NCBI GenBank assembly: GCA_963695075.1
Contig: CAVOFR010000007.1
Location: 1,922,001 to 1,986,000 of the forward strand
Direction of reading: 5' to 3'
From: CAWCAL01 sp963695075
Lineage (GTDB): Bacteria; Actinomycetota; Acidimicrobiia; Acidimicrobiales; CAWCAL01
Length of the DNA stretch: 64,000 bases
Shown: piece after piece, positions 33,018 to 41,760 of the stretch
Layout: every line of letters begins with the position of its first letter
Numbering within the stretch: the stretch's first letter is position 1
Made by a program: the position numbers and the translations under genes
Notes under the pieces: generated by a model
Told to the model about the DNA's origin: nothing
The model's input: the letters and a program-made list of their open reading frames with translations, nothing else
Databases searched by the model: none

Positions 33018-34072
33018 CGCGGGCCGGTCAGACCCCCACGCTGGGGCGGGAGCTCACCGGGGTCCTCGCCGTAGGGACCCAGAAGTTCCTGCCAATCGCG
33101 CGAGATCAGGAGATCCATCAGTTCGGAGTTCCCGCCTGACGCCACCTTCTCGCGCTCGGACTCGATCGTGGCGAGCGCTTGGTCGACCTCGGGCCCGAAC
33201 ATGTCTCGCAGCTCGTCGATCGGCATGCGGGATTCGGTGTCGTCGAACTCACCGTTCGCGTCGAACGCCGTCGGCAGCGTCGGCGGAACATAGAAGACGT
33301 TCGGCTCGACCTCGAAGTCGGGACGCAGCGGCAACGCCACCTTCCACTTCTTGACGAGCTTGTGGATGTGACTGTCGGGGTCGTCGAGGAAGCCGACATG
33401 GCGCATGCGTCCGGGACATTGGCGCACACAGGCGGGAGCGACGCCGGCCTCGAGCCGCGGATAGCAGGAGATGCACTTCTGAGCGATCACTCGTTGCTCG
33501 TTGAAGTAGATGCGCTTGTAGGGACACGCCTCGGCGCAGAAGCGGTATCCGTGGCAGCGCTCTTCGTCGATGAGGATGATGCCGTCCTCGTCCCTGCGGT
33601 ATATGGACTCGCGTGGGCAGGCTTCGAGGCAGGCCGGCTTGGTGCAGTTCATGCAGAGCAGGGGCATGTAGAAGAAGTACGAGTTCGGATAGGTGCCACC
33701 CCCGATGTCCTCGTCCCAGTTCGGGCCCCACTCGGGCGATTCGCCATCGTGCTCACGGGGCTGCAGATAGGCCCCCTTGTCGCCCCCGAAGACGGCTTCG
33801 TCGTAGTCGAAGTCCCAGGCCTCGCCCCAGTTGCTCTTGGGTGGCAGATCACCGGGTACCGGCTCTCCATCGCGGTACCCGCCGCCGTGCTCGAACGCGT
33901 CGCGGGGAGTACCCCTGCCCGGCATCGTGTTGACGATGTTCCACCACATCGCCTCCATGCCGGTGCCCCGGGTCCATTGGGTCTTGCAGGCCACGGTGCA
34001 GGTCTGACAACCCAGGCACTTGTTCAGGTCGAACACCATCGAGAACTGGTGGTCGGGAGGCGCTGCGGTCAT
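33014..34072 (-). CDS. molybdoenzyme beta subunit, 4Fe-4S ferredoxin type (type II DMSO reductase family)
   Basis: 352 residues. It starts MTAAPPDHQFSMVFDLNKC and has four cysteine groups: LNKCLGCQTCTVACKTQW, CMNCTKPACLEACPRESIY, CHGYRFCAEACPYKRIYF and CISCYPRLEAGVAPACVRQCP. This arrangement, with a long aromatic-rich insert after the first group, is that of NarH, DdhB, EbdB, ClrB and SerB, which carry three 4Fe-4S and one 3Fe-4S clusters and pass electrons from the alpha subunit to the heme gamma subunit. The second group has full CxxC spacing; the cluster type at each site is not certain. No signal peptide; in this family the subunit normally follows alpha. Confidence 0.92.
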   Translation of the reverse strand: MTAAPPDHQFSMVFDLNKCLGCQTCTVACKTQWTRGTGMEAMWWNIVNTMPGRGTPRDAFEHGGGYRDGEPVPGDLPPKSNWGEAWDFDYDEAVFGGDKGAYLQPREHDGESPEWGPNWDEDIGGGTYPNSYFFYMPLLCMNCTKPACLEACPRESIYRRDEDGIILIDEERCHGYRFCAEACPYKRIYFNEQRVIAQKCISCYPRLEAGVAPACVRQCPGRMRHVGFLDDPDSHIHKLVKKWKVALPLRPDFEVEPNVFYVPPTLPTAFDANGEFDDTESRMPIDELRDMFGPEVDQALATIESEREKVASGGNSELMDLLISRDWQELLGPYGEDPGELPPQRGGLTGPR

Positions 34073-34073
34073 G

Positions 34074-34673
34074 TCAGGCTCCGATCCGGAGCTCGTGGGG
34101 CTGTGCCGAATACGATTTCAGACCGGCGCGCTCACCGGCGGAGCCCGACCAGACGGCGAAACCGACGGGCGTGGTCGAATCGTGGGTGAGGAGCACCCCT
34201 TCGGAGTCGAGCGGCCGTGCGAGCACGACCTGCCAGCGTCCGCCGGACCAGCGGGCACGCGCCGAAACCTCGTGTTCCGACGCTCGTGCGACGGAACCGA
34301 GCCCGGTGGCCGTGATGACGAACGGCTCCTCGGTGCCGGCCCGCCAGTACCACCCCTGCACCGGGTGCTCGGGCGTTCCCATGGTGGCCAGTTCGAGCGG
34401 TCCACCCCTGGCCGGGAAGAGGACGGCGCAGGCGTCGGCGTAGACGTTGATGTCGGAGACGAGTCGTCGAGGCCGGGCGGCTGCCCAGTCGAGGCGAAGA
34501 GCAAGCGCTCCGGCGTTGGTGAGAGCCCGCACCCGCACCTCACCGATGTCGCCGCGCGGGCGGTCACTCCACGCCGTCTGCACGTAAGCCGATGGCTGGT
34601 CCCGGAGCGGTGTGGGCTCCAATGCGACGACGGCCTCGGCGGCTCGGGCCCACTCGGGCGCATCCGGGGCCAC
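34074..34673 (-). CDS. heme b-binding gamma subunit (ethylbenzene-dehydrogenase related)
   Basis: 199 residues from a GTG complementary to 34671-34673. The open frame continues upstream without a standard start to the shared TGA of the alpha gene, giving ...LTAFEPGSTEL, which looks like normal gamma sequence. A GTG at 34740 overlapping the alpha stop is in another frame, so either initiation is at 34673 or a frameshift hides the true start. The protein is beta-rich (ADACAVLFPARGG, WYWRAGTEEPFVITATGLG), as in DdhC/EbdC/ClrC, where a Lys and Met bind heme b. No signal peptide is visible. It hands electrons to a soluble acceptor. Confidence 0.78.
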   Translation of the reverse strand: MAPDAPEWARAAEAVVALEPTPLRDQPSAYVQTAWSDRPRGDIGEVRVRALTNAGALALRLDWAAARPRRLVSDINVYADACAVLFPARGGPLELATMGTPEHPVQGWYWRAGTEEPFVITATGLGSVARASEHEVSARARWSGGRWQVVLARPLDSEGVLLTHDSTTPVGFAVWSGSAGERAGLKSYSAQPHELRIGA

Positions 34674-34736
34674 CAGCTCGGTCGAGCCGGGCTCGAACGC
34701 GGTGAGCCTCGACGGCGGCGTCTTCGACGGAGACGG

Positions 34737-37610
34737 TCACACCTCCTCCCGCACGCGCTCGATGTCGATGGCGACTTCCTTTGGTACGTGGTTCATGGTC
34801 ATGTAGGCGCCGCGGTACTGGAGGTGGCCGTATCCGCCGATCATGTTGTTGGGCTTGAGCGGGCTGGCGGCCACGTCGTTCTGTGTCGCCCCGCCCGGGA
34901 ACTGGTAGCCCTCCCACGCGTGGTAGCAGACGACCTCGCCCGGCTGGACCGCAGGCGATACCTTCGCGTGCAGCACGAATTCGCCGATGTCGTTGAAGAC
35001 GCGGATCTGATCGTGGTCGCTGATACCGCGTGCGCGGGCATCGGGTTCGCTCACGTAGGCCACGGGACCACCCCGCTGCAAGCGGAGCAGCTGGGCGTTG
35101 GAGCGGAAGATCGCGTGCATGCTCCAACGGGTGTGCCCGCCGGTGAGCCGTAGCGGATACGAACCGCCGGCGGCCACCGGCTCCTTGTGCACTGCCAGGC
35201 CCTCGCCGACCTCGAGGAACCATTCGTGATCGATGTAGAACTGCTGCCTACCGGTGATCGTGGGCCACGGGTCCTTGCGATTGATGAACCAGCCGAACTG
35301 ATTCATCGGCTCACTGCGGTCGAAGTCGCTCATCATCGAGCTCAGGCCGACGGCGAGATCGATAGGGGCGATGTCCTCGATGCGGACCATGCCGTCCTCG
35401 ACAGCCTTTTCCCACGGCCGTTCCCCGAGATCGGTCGCTCGGGTGATCTCGGAGTGCCGCATGATGTAGTCGAGCGCCTTGGTCTCGCCCTTCGGCCCCT
35501 CGGTGTAGTGCCCGTCGGCTGTGATCTCGTCGTAGAGATTGGTCAGTCGGTGCTCCATCCCGGCGAGATCCTCGAAGCTCTCGACGCCGCGTTCGATCGA
35601 GCGCTCCTGGATCTTCCTGGCCAGCATGAGCATGATGTCCCACTCGTGCTTGGACTCGTACAGCGCCGGCACGGCGCGATCGCCCACGACGACGTAGGGA
35701 ATGTAGGACTGCGCGTACTTGATGCCGGGCTTCTCGTAGTAGCCGCAGGCAGGCAGGATGTAGTCGGCCCACTTACCCGACGTCGACATGCGGAAGTCGG
35801 TCGTGACGATCGTCTCGATGCTCGCCCAGAGGCTGTCGCGGATCGTCTTGGGGTTCGGCCAGCGGCGCAGCGGGTTCGGACCGGAGAAGTAGAAGAACTT
35901 CGGCCGTTTCGGGGGCGTGGGAAGGATCGGCATCCAGCCCTTGTCGAAAATCTCCTCCATGTACTCCGCGACCGGTCGCGTCAGTGCAGGATCGGCGTAG
36001 GCATCGCGACCGGCGATCTCGGCGAACTCGGGATCGTGCGCGTACAGCCACGGAATGAGGGGAGTGGCCCGCATCACCGACCCCATGACGTCGAACATCA
36101 TCTTGGAGACGTCCTGCATCTGTGCCCGCTCGACCGGCATCGGCTCCGGCGGGTCGGTGGCGAGGCGGGGACCGAACGTCGACATGACGAAGCCCGGCAT
36201 CGGCCACCACGTCGACACCTTGATCCCCGCGCCCGGCTTACCGCCGGTGTTGCCCGTCAGCGCCATCAGATAGGCCATGCCGCGTTGGAAGAGATCGGAG
36301 TAGTAGTGCTTGCAGGCTCCCCACGACGAGAAGATCATCGCCGACCTGGCCTCGGCCAGCTCGCGCGCCACTCGCCTGATGTTCGCCGCCGGCACGCCGG
36401 TGATCTCGGCCACGGCCTCGGGGGTGTACTGCGCGATGTGCTCGCGGAAGTTCTCGAACACCGGCCGGACCCGGACCCGCGTTCCGTCGGCGAGCTTCAC
36501 GGTGTGACCACCCTCGAGCGCCGGATCCTCGTCGTCGTCGAGCTCGAGTGTCATCACATCGGAACCCCAGGTGCCGGCGGCGAGCGCCTTTCGACCCTTG
36601 GCTGCGTTCCAGAAGTAGAACTGGTCCTCGGCGCCGCCCTCGACGACGTCGGCCTCGCGCAGGAAGCGGCTGGTGTCGTCCCGCACGAGGAACGGGAGGT
36701 CGGTCTGCTCCTTCAGGTACTCCTCGTCGTAGAGCTCCTCCTCGACGATGACGTTGGCCATCCCGAGCGCCAGGGCGGCATCGGTACCGAACCGGACGTT
36801 GAGCCAGCGGTCGGCGTGGACGGTCGACGGGCTGAAGTCGGGTGAGATCGAGACGACCTTCGCACCGCGATAGCGGGCCTCCCAGATGAAGTGCGCATCG
36901 GGAACTCTGGTGTAGTTCGGATTGCCGACCCAGATGAGGATGTAGTCGGACAGGAACCAGTCGTCCGAAGTGCCCTCGCTCATGTAGGTGCCCCAGGTCT
37001 GGATCAGCCCGACCGGGAGGTCACCCACGCCCGCCCACGAGTCGATGGTGCTGGCACCCAGGCCGCCACCGAAGAAGTGCATCTCCATCATCGAGCCGAG
37101 GCCGTTGTCGATGTTGGTCGTTCCCTGGTCGTAGACGACGCAGTCCGGCCCGTCCTCGGACAGAACGTCGATCAGCTTGTCGGCGATCTCCTCGAGCGCC
37201 TGATCCCAGGACAGCCGCTCCCACTGGCCCGCGCCGCGCTCGCCGACGCGCTTCATCGGGTAGCGGATGCGCGTGGGATCGTACATCTGGATGCTGTACG
37301 CGCAGCCCGACGCGCAGCCCCGGGGGTTGAAGTCCGGGACGTGATCGTGCTCCTGGGGGTAGTTCGCGTTCTGCTCTTCCCTCCAGACGATGCCGTCCTT
37401 CACGAACGCGTCGAGCGAGCAGGTGGAGATGCAGTTGGTGCGGAGGTGCGAGACGTGCACGACGTCGTCCCATGTCCACTGCTCGCGGTAGACGTCTTCC
37501 CACCCGCGGTACTCGTACGGACGAGACAGCACCTCGCTCAGGCGGGCATCCGCCTCGATCGGCGCCAGGTGCCGGAGTCCCGGCGGCCGTTGGATGGTCG
37601 CGTCAACCAT
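34737..37610 (-). CDS. molybdopterin oxidoreductase alpha subunit, type II DMSO reductase family
   Basis: 957 residues from an ATG complementary to 37608-37610. The iron-sulfur motif SHLRTNCISTCSLDAFVKDG starts near residue 53, with the last cysteine in FNPRGCASGC. The molybdenum ligand is read as the Asp of GVGDLPVG near 195, as in NarG and the DdhA/EbdA/ClrA group, not Ser, Cys or SeCys. IWVGNPNYTRVPDAHF and LWASIETIVTTDFRMSTSGK are pterin-binding regions. Relatives oxidise hydrocarbons, sterol side chains or dimethylsulfide, or reduce nitrate, chlorate or selenate; the substrate cannot be fixed here. Unlike most exported members, no twin-arginine leader is present, so the complex is probably cytoplasmic. 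Confidence 0.92.
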   Translation of the reverse strand: MVDATIQRPPGLRHLAPIEADARLSEVLSRPYEYRGWEDVYREQWTWDDVVHVSHLRTNCISTCSLDAFVKDGIVWREEQNANYPQEHDHVPDFNPRGCASGCAYSIQMYDPTRIRYPMKRVGERGAGQWERLSWDQALEEIADKLIDVLSEDGPDCVVYDQGTTNIDNGLGSMMEMHFFGGGLGASTIDSWAGVGDLPVGLIQTWGTYMSEGTSDDWFLSDYILIWVGNPNYTRVPDAHFIWEARYRGAKVVSISPDFSPSTVHADRWLNVRFGTDAALALGMANVIVEEELYDEEYLKEQTDLPFLVRDDTSRFLREADVVEGGAEDQFYFWNAAKGRKALAAGTWGSDVMTLELDDDEDPALEGGHTVKLADGTRVRVRPVFENFREHIAQYTPEAVAEITGVPAANIRRVARELAEARSAMIFSSWGACKHYYSDLFQRGMAYLMALTGNTGGKPGAGIKVSTWWPMPGFVMSTFGPRLATDPPEPMPVERAQMQDVSKMMFDVMGSVMRATPLIPWLYAHDPEFAEIAGRDAYADPALTRPVAEYMEEIFDKGWMPILPTPPKRPKFFYFSGPNPLRRWPNPKTIRDSLWASIETIVTTDFRMSTSGKWADYILPACGYYEKPGIKYAQSYIPYVVVGDRAVPALYESKHEWDIMLMLARKIQERSIERGVESFEDLAGMEHRLTNLYDEITADGHYTEGPKGETKALDYIMRHSEITRATDLGERPWEKAVEDGMVRIEDIAPIDLAVGLSSMMSDFDRSEPMNQFGWFINRKDPWPTITGRQQFYIDHEWFLEVGEGLAVHKEPVAAGGSYPLRLTGGHTRWSMHAIFRSNAQLLRLQRGGPVAYVSEPDARARGISDHDQIRVFNDIGEFVLHAKVSPAVQPGEVVCYHAWEGYQFPGGATQNDVAASPLKPNNMIGGYGHLQYRGAYMTMNHVPKEVAIDIERVREEV

Positions 37611-37676
37611 GGGAGGGCCTTTCGAGGGGGCGATTCCGTACCGTCATGGCGGGAGTCGGATCAGCCCACGCGGCGG

Positions 37677-37814
37677 TCAGGAGTCGTCGGTCTCGGCTTC
37701 GGCCTTTCCGGCCTCGGCCGGTTCCTTCCCGTCCTTGTGCTTGCCCTTGCCCTTGCTCTTCTCCCCCGAGGCCTTCAGCTTGTCTGCATCGAGCTTGATC
37801 TGGACGGCAAACAT
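37677..37814 (-). CDS. 45-residue lysine-rich protein ahead of the molybdoenzyme genes
   Basis: ATG complementary to 37812-37814, preceded by GGGGAGCGTGCG, an excellent ribosome binding site. The product begins MFAVQIKLDADKLKASGEKS, continues with GKGKHKDGK and ends in an acidic tail (EAETDDS). It has a short hydrophobic start but no signal or membrane helix. The next gene, for the alpha subunit, starts 66 bp further on in the same direction and no terminator lies between, so it is likely the first gene of the operon. No family is recognised. Codon use matches neighbours. A small structural or maturation factor is conceivable. Confidence 0.65.
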   Translation of the reverse strand: MFAVQIKLDADKLKASGEKSKGKGKHKDGKEPAEAGKAEAETDDS

Positions 37815-37887
37815 CGCACGCTCCCCTTCTCAGGCCCGGGCACGGTCGCCCCGGGACGAATCCATAGATATTCTAGCGAACCTCTAT

Positions 37888-37916
37888 AGGATATATTGCA
37901 GACGCCGGGTTGCCAA
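37888..37916 (-). promoter_or_regulatory. sigma-70-like promoter for the molybdoenzyme operon
   Basis: On the minus strand TTGGCA (37916-37911) and TATCCT (37893-37888) are separated by 17 bases in an AT-rich island (37861-37935) that stands out in this GC-rich DNA. Transcription would begin near 37881, about 67 bases before the 45-residue gene. The same island also holds ATAGATATTCTAG and CTATAGGATATAT, an imperfect dyad where a regulator might bind to control both this operon and the divergent NorQ-like gene. Confidence 0.4.
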
Positions 37917-37972
37917 GGATCATTTTCGGTCGGCAGGTCGCATGAGCAATCACCGAGCGCGGAGGCAGCGCT

Positions 37973-38839
37973 ATGAGTGGAGAGCCGTCCAGCAGTTTCC
38001 AACGGCTCCAGATCGAGGACTTCCGGATCACCGAGGAGCCGTTCTACCTGCCCATCGCGGACGAGGTGAAGCTGTTCGAGACCGCCTACGAGCAGCAGAT
38101 ACCGGTGGTGCTGAAGGGACCGACAGGGTGCGGAAAGACCCGGTTCATCGAGCACATGTCCTGGTTGCTGCATCGACACATCGCCGATCGCGACGACGAG
38201 GGTGTCCCCCTCATCACGGTCGCGTGCCACGAGGACCTCACCGCCTCCGACCTCGTGGGCCGGTACCTCCTCGAGGCGGACGAGACCAGGTGGATCGACG
38301 GCCCCCTCACACGCGCGGTGAAGTTCGGTGCGATCTGCTACCTGGACGAGGTCGTCGAAGCCCGCAAGGACACGACGGTGCTGATCCACCCGCTGGCCGA
38401 CTACCGCCGCCTCCTACCGGTTGAGAAGCGAGGTGAGCTGCTGGTGGCCGCCGACGGCTTCCTGCTCGTGCTCTCGTTCAACCCCGGCTACCAGTCGGCG
38501 CTGAAGGACCTCAAGCACTCGACTCGTCAGCGCTTCATCGCCATCGAGTTCGGCTACCCCGGGCGCGACCAGGAGGCGGAGATCATCGTGAGGGAATCGG
38601 GCTGCGAGCCCGGGACCGCGGCCCAATTGGCCAAGCTGGGCGAGAAGGTTCGCAACCTCAGAGAACACGGCCTCGAGGAAGGCGTGTCGACGCGGCTTCT
38701 CGTCTATGCCGGGAAGCTGGCAGCCCGCGGGATCGCACCGCGGCGGGCCTGCAAGACGGCGGTCGTGTGGGCGCTCACCGACGACCACGAGGTCCAGCGC
38801 ACCATCGAGGAAGTCGTCACTTCGATCTTCGCAGAGTGA
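37973..38839 (+). CDS. MoxR/NorQ/CbbQ-type AAA+ ATPase
   Basis: 288 residues. Walker A is LKGPTGCGKTRFIEHM (about 45-60), followed by the Walker B region FGAICYLDEVVEARKDTTVL and the arginine-containing SVLSFNPGYQ-like block LVLSFNPGYQSALKDLKHST, which is characteristic of NorQ/NirQ/CbbQ proteins. These rings remodel metalloenzymes together with a VWA partner to insert or activate metal centres. The partner follows 4 bp downstream. It lies divergent from the molybdoenzyme operon, which is therefore a plausible client. Cytoplasmic. Confidence 0.92.
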   Translation: MSGEPSSSFQRLQIEDFRITEEPFYLPIADEVKLFETAYEQQIPVVLKGPTGCGKTRFIEHMSWLLHRHIADRDDEGVPLITVACHEDLTASDLVGRYLLEADETRWIDGPLTRAVKFGAICYLDEVVEARKDTTVLIHPLADYRRLLPVEKRGELLVAADGFLLVLSFNPGYQSALKDLKHSTRQRFIAIEFGYPGRDQEAEIIVRESGCEPGTAAQLAKLGEKVRNLREHGLEEGVSTRLLVYAGKLAARGIAPRRACKTAVVWALTDDHEVQRTIEEVVTSIFAE

Positions 38840-38843
38840 TCTC

Positions 38844-41756
38844 ATGACCGAGCAGTCCGCCGATGCCCTCGATACCGTCGATCTCCCTCCGGTACTCATC
38901 GGTGCGGTCGAGGAGGTCCTTCCAGCGGTCCTCCGGTACCTCCCCGACGGTCGTCGGATCGCTCGATGGCGCGATCTCGTCGTTGGCCTCGCTGACCGCT
39001 CGCCGAGAGTCGCGGAGGCTTTCGTCGCGGTGACGCCTGAAGTGCTGGCACGCGTCGGTGACGACGGGCTGGAGGACTGGGTGGCCCTGGGACGACCTCT
39101 GGCCGGCGGAGGTTGGACGTCGGCCGGCCTGGCCCAGCTCTACTTCACCCTCAGCCCGGTGCTGCTCGACCTGGTCTCCCTCGCCACGCTCGCGCATCTC
39201 GTGGAGAGTGCAGGCCGACTCGTCGAGAGATCGCCCGAGATCGCCACGACCTGCCTTCGCGACGCACCCGCCACTCTCGCCGATCTCCGACAACCAGACC
39301 GGGAGCCTTTCCTCCTCTGGCTCGAAGTGGTCACGGGCGTCTCCTGGGCCGAGACGGATCGCCTTCTCGAGCTCACACCCGCCCTTCTGGCCCCGATCGC
39401 GCCGGATGTCCGCACCGACCTCCTCGCGTTGGCCCGTGCCGCGACCGAACAAGTCGGCCCGGGTGGGTTCGAGTTGTTCCGCGCGGCCGCCGAAGCCCTG
39501 GCCGAGGTGGATGTCGATCAAGCGGGCCTGTTCGCCGAAGCGCGGCGCATAGGCGTCTCGAGTCCGACCGTGGCCATGGAATACCTGAAGTCAGCGCCTT
39601 CGGTGATCCGACGGCTCACGCCCGATCAGGCCCGGCAATGGTCGGAGGCAGGTCTGGACATGCTCGAAGCCGGCGTCGGCGAAGAGCGAGCCGCGAGCTG
39701 GTTCCGGCTCGAGTCGGCGCAGGCGGAAGAGATGCTCGTGGGCCTCGCGGACCGCGTCGAGCTGGTCGAGGTCGGTGGGCTGCTTCGCCTCTACACGCAG
39801 GCGCTGTCGGGCGAGCCCCTCGTAGTGCAACCGAGAGGGGTCTTGGCCGAGCGCCACATCGGCTGGGGCCAGGAGGCCACCTCGACCTCCGACGGCGTCT
39901 CGATCTTCCTCCCTTCCGTGGTCGAGACATTCGCCGACCACGAAGCCAACTTCTGGGCCTACAAGGTGCACGCGACCCACCAGGCGGCCCGCCTCGAATT
40001 CGGGTCGTTCCGGTTCGAGCTCGGGATCGACGGCACGTACCTCCCGGCGACGACCGAGCGTCGCCGGCTCGCCGTCGAGCACGGATCCTCCCCCGGGACT
40101 CACACGATCCCGCCGATGTCCCGCTATTACGAGCTCTTCGAGGACCGCGTCCTGATCACCGAGCTCTTCGCGGTTGCCGAGGGCGCGCGCATCGACGCCG
40201 GCACCTCCGTGGAGTATCCGGGCATCAGCCCCTGGCTGCGTCGGCTACAGGACCACGAGGCCGAGCGCAGACCCGACGTCGACATGATGCCCCGGCGTCA
40301 GGGGTTCGTCGAGAACCTGGTCAGGGCCTCTCTCGGCCGAGCTGATCTGATTCGGTGGCCCGATGACGAAGGCGCCGAGATGTCGGCGGCTCTGGAGACG
40401 CTCTCGATCGTCCAGCGCAAGCACGCGACCGTTCAGGACACGGCCGAGGTCGCCGCCGCGCTCTACGACCTTGCGATCACACTCCGGAACCTCCCACCGC
40501 CCGCTCCGAGCACGGCACGGGCGGTTTCCGGCGAGGAAGCCCCCTTCGCGGCGCCACCACAACCGGAGTTCCGGGGCGACTTCAAGCCGGAGCTCGTACA
40601 GCTGCTCGCCGCCTTGAGGGAGTCTCCTGCGCAAGTCGGGTCGGACGAATCCCTCACGCGGGATCAGCTCGCCGATCTCCTCGAGAGCTCGGCCGAGATC
40701 ACGATCGGTGAGGAGGGGACCGACCGTCAGTCGCTCGAGGCCATCGCAGACAATCTCATCGAGACGGCGGGTCAGTGGTCCGACGACGACGAGGGCAACA
40801 GCCGCCGATCCGAAGAAGACGTCCGCTCCGTCGACCTCGACGACATCGAGTGGTTTCGCTACGACGAATGGGACTTCCGTGCCCACGACTACCGGCCCGA
40901 GCGTTGCAGGCTGGGTGAGCGTCTTGCCGGCGAAGGCGACCTCGATGGCTATGACGACACCCTCCGGCGACATCACGGTCTCGTGCTCGAGACCCGACGG
41001 CGGTTCGAGCAGATGCGCCCCGAGGCGTTCCGCCGCGTCAAACGCCTCGAGGACGGCCCGGAGATCGACCTCGACGAGGCGATCCAGTTCCATGCGGACA
41101 AGCTGGGAGGCGCCGGTCCCCTGGCGCGGTTCTACTCCCGACGCAACAAGATCGTCCGTGACGTGGCGGTCGCCCTGCTGCTCGACATGTCGGCGTCCAC
41201 CAGCGAGGAGATCGGTCGGTCGGCCAAGCGCATCATCGACATCGAGAAGGAGTCCACCGTCCTCATGATCGAAGCTCTCGAGGCGATCGGGGATCGCTAC
41301 GGGATCTACGGCTTCTCGGGGGAGGGGTCTGAGAACGTCGAGTTCCACATCGTCAAGGAGCTCGACGAGCCGCTCAGCGACGCGGTTCGGCGGCGGGTCG
41401 AGGGGATCGAGCCCCTGCGGGCGACGCGCATGGGAGCGGCCATCCGCCACGCCCTCTTCAAACTCGACGAGATCCGAGCCAAGGTCAAGATACTCATCCT
41501 GGTTTCGGATGGTCGGCCTCAAGACGAGGACTATGGGACCGACTCCGGCGAGAAGGAGTACGCCGTGCACGACACCAAACGGGCTCTGGTCGAAGCGAAG
41601 CGCCGGCGCATCGAGCCGTTCCTCATCACCGTCGACAGCGAAGGTCACGACTACCTGGGCCAGATGTGCGGTGACATCGGGTACGAGATCGTCGCCGACA
41701 TCGAGTCGCTGCCCCGCCGACTGACGCGGCTCTACCGATACGTAGCAGCGGAGTGA
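38844..41756 (+). CDS. NorD/CbbO-like VWA-domain protein
   Basis: 970 residues starting MTEQSADALDTVDLPPVLIG, 4 bp after the NorQ-like stop. The long N-terminal part is helical with repeated segments (LARVGDDGLEDWVALGRPLA, a block common in NorD relatives). The C-terminal von Willebrand A domain has the MIDAS LLLDMSASTSEEIGRS (DxSxS) near 775, plus TRMGAAIRHA with the conserved Thr and LILVSDGRPQDEDYG. NorD/CbbO proteins bridge the AAA+ ring to a client enzyme for metal-site activation. This one is longer than the usual 600-800 residues. Its stop is followed after 4 bases by a carbohydrate-enzyme gene. Confidence 0.9.
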   Translation: MTEQSADALDTVDLPPVLIGAVEEVLPAVLRYLPDGRRIARWRDLVVGLADRSPRVAEAFVAVTPEVLARVGDDGLEDWVALGRPLAGGGWTSAGLAQLYFTLSPVLLDLVSLATLAHLVESAGRLVERSPEIATTCLRDAPATLADLRQPDREPFLLWLEVVTGVSWAETDRLLELTPALLAPIAPDVRTDLLALARAATEQVGPGGFELFRAAAEALAEVDVDQAGLFAEARRIGVSSPTVAMEYLKSAPSVIRRLTPDQARQWSEAGLDMLEAGVGEERAASWFRLESAQAEEMLVGLADRVELVEVGGLLRLYTQALSGEPLVVQPRGVLAERHIGWGQEATSTSDGVSIFLPSVVETFADHEANFWAYKVHATHQAARLEFGSFRFELGIDGTYLPATTERRRLAVEHGSSPGTHTIPPMSRYYELFEDRVLITELFAVAEGARIDAGTSVEYPGISPWLRRLQDHEAERRPDVDMMPRRQGFVENLVRASLGRADLIRWPDDEGAEMSAALETLSIVQRKHATVQDTAEVAAALYDLAITLRNLPPPAPSTARAVSGEEAPFAAPPQPEFRGDFKPELVQLLAALRESPAQVGSDESLTRDQLADLLESSAEITIGEEGTDRQSLEAIADNLIETAGQWSDDDEGNSRRSEEDVRSVDLDDIEWFRYDEWDFRAHDYRPERCRLGERLAGEGDLDGYDDTLRRHHGLVLETRRRFEQMRPEAFRRVKRLEDGPEIDLDEAIQFHADKLGGAGPLARFYSRRNKIVRDVAVALLLDMSASTSEEIGRSAKRIIDIEKESTVLMIEALEAIGDRYGIYGFSGEGSENVEFHIVKELDEPLSDAVRRRVEGIEPLRATRMGAAIRHALFKLDEIRAKVKILILVSDGRPQDEDYGTDSGEKEYAVHDTKRALVEAKRRRIEPFLITVDSEGHDYLGQMCGDIGYEIVADIESLPRRLTRLYRYVAAE

Positions 41757-41760
41757 CGAG

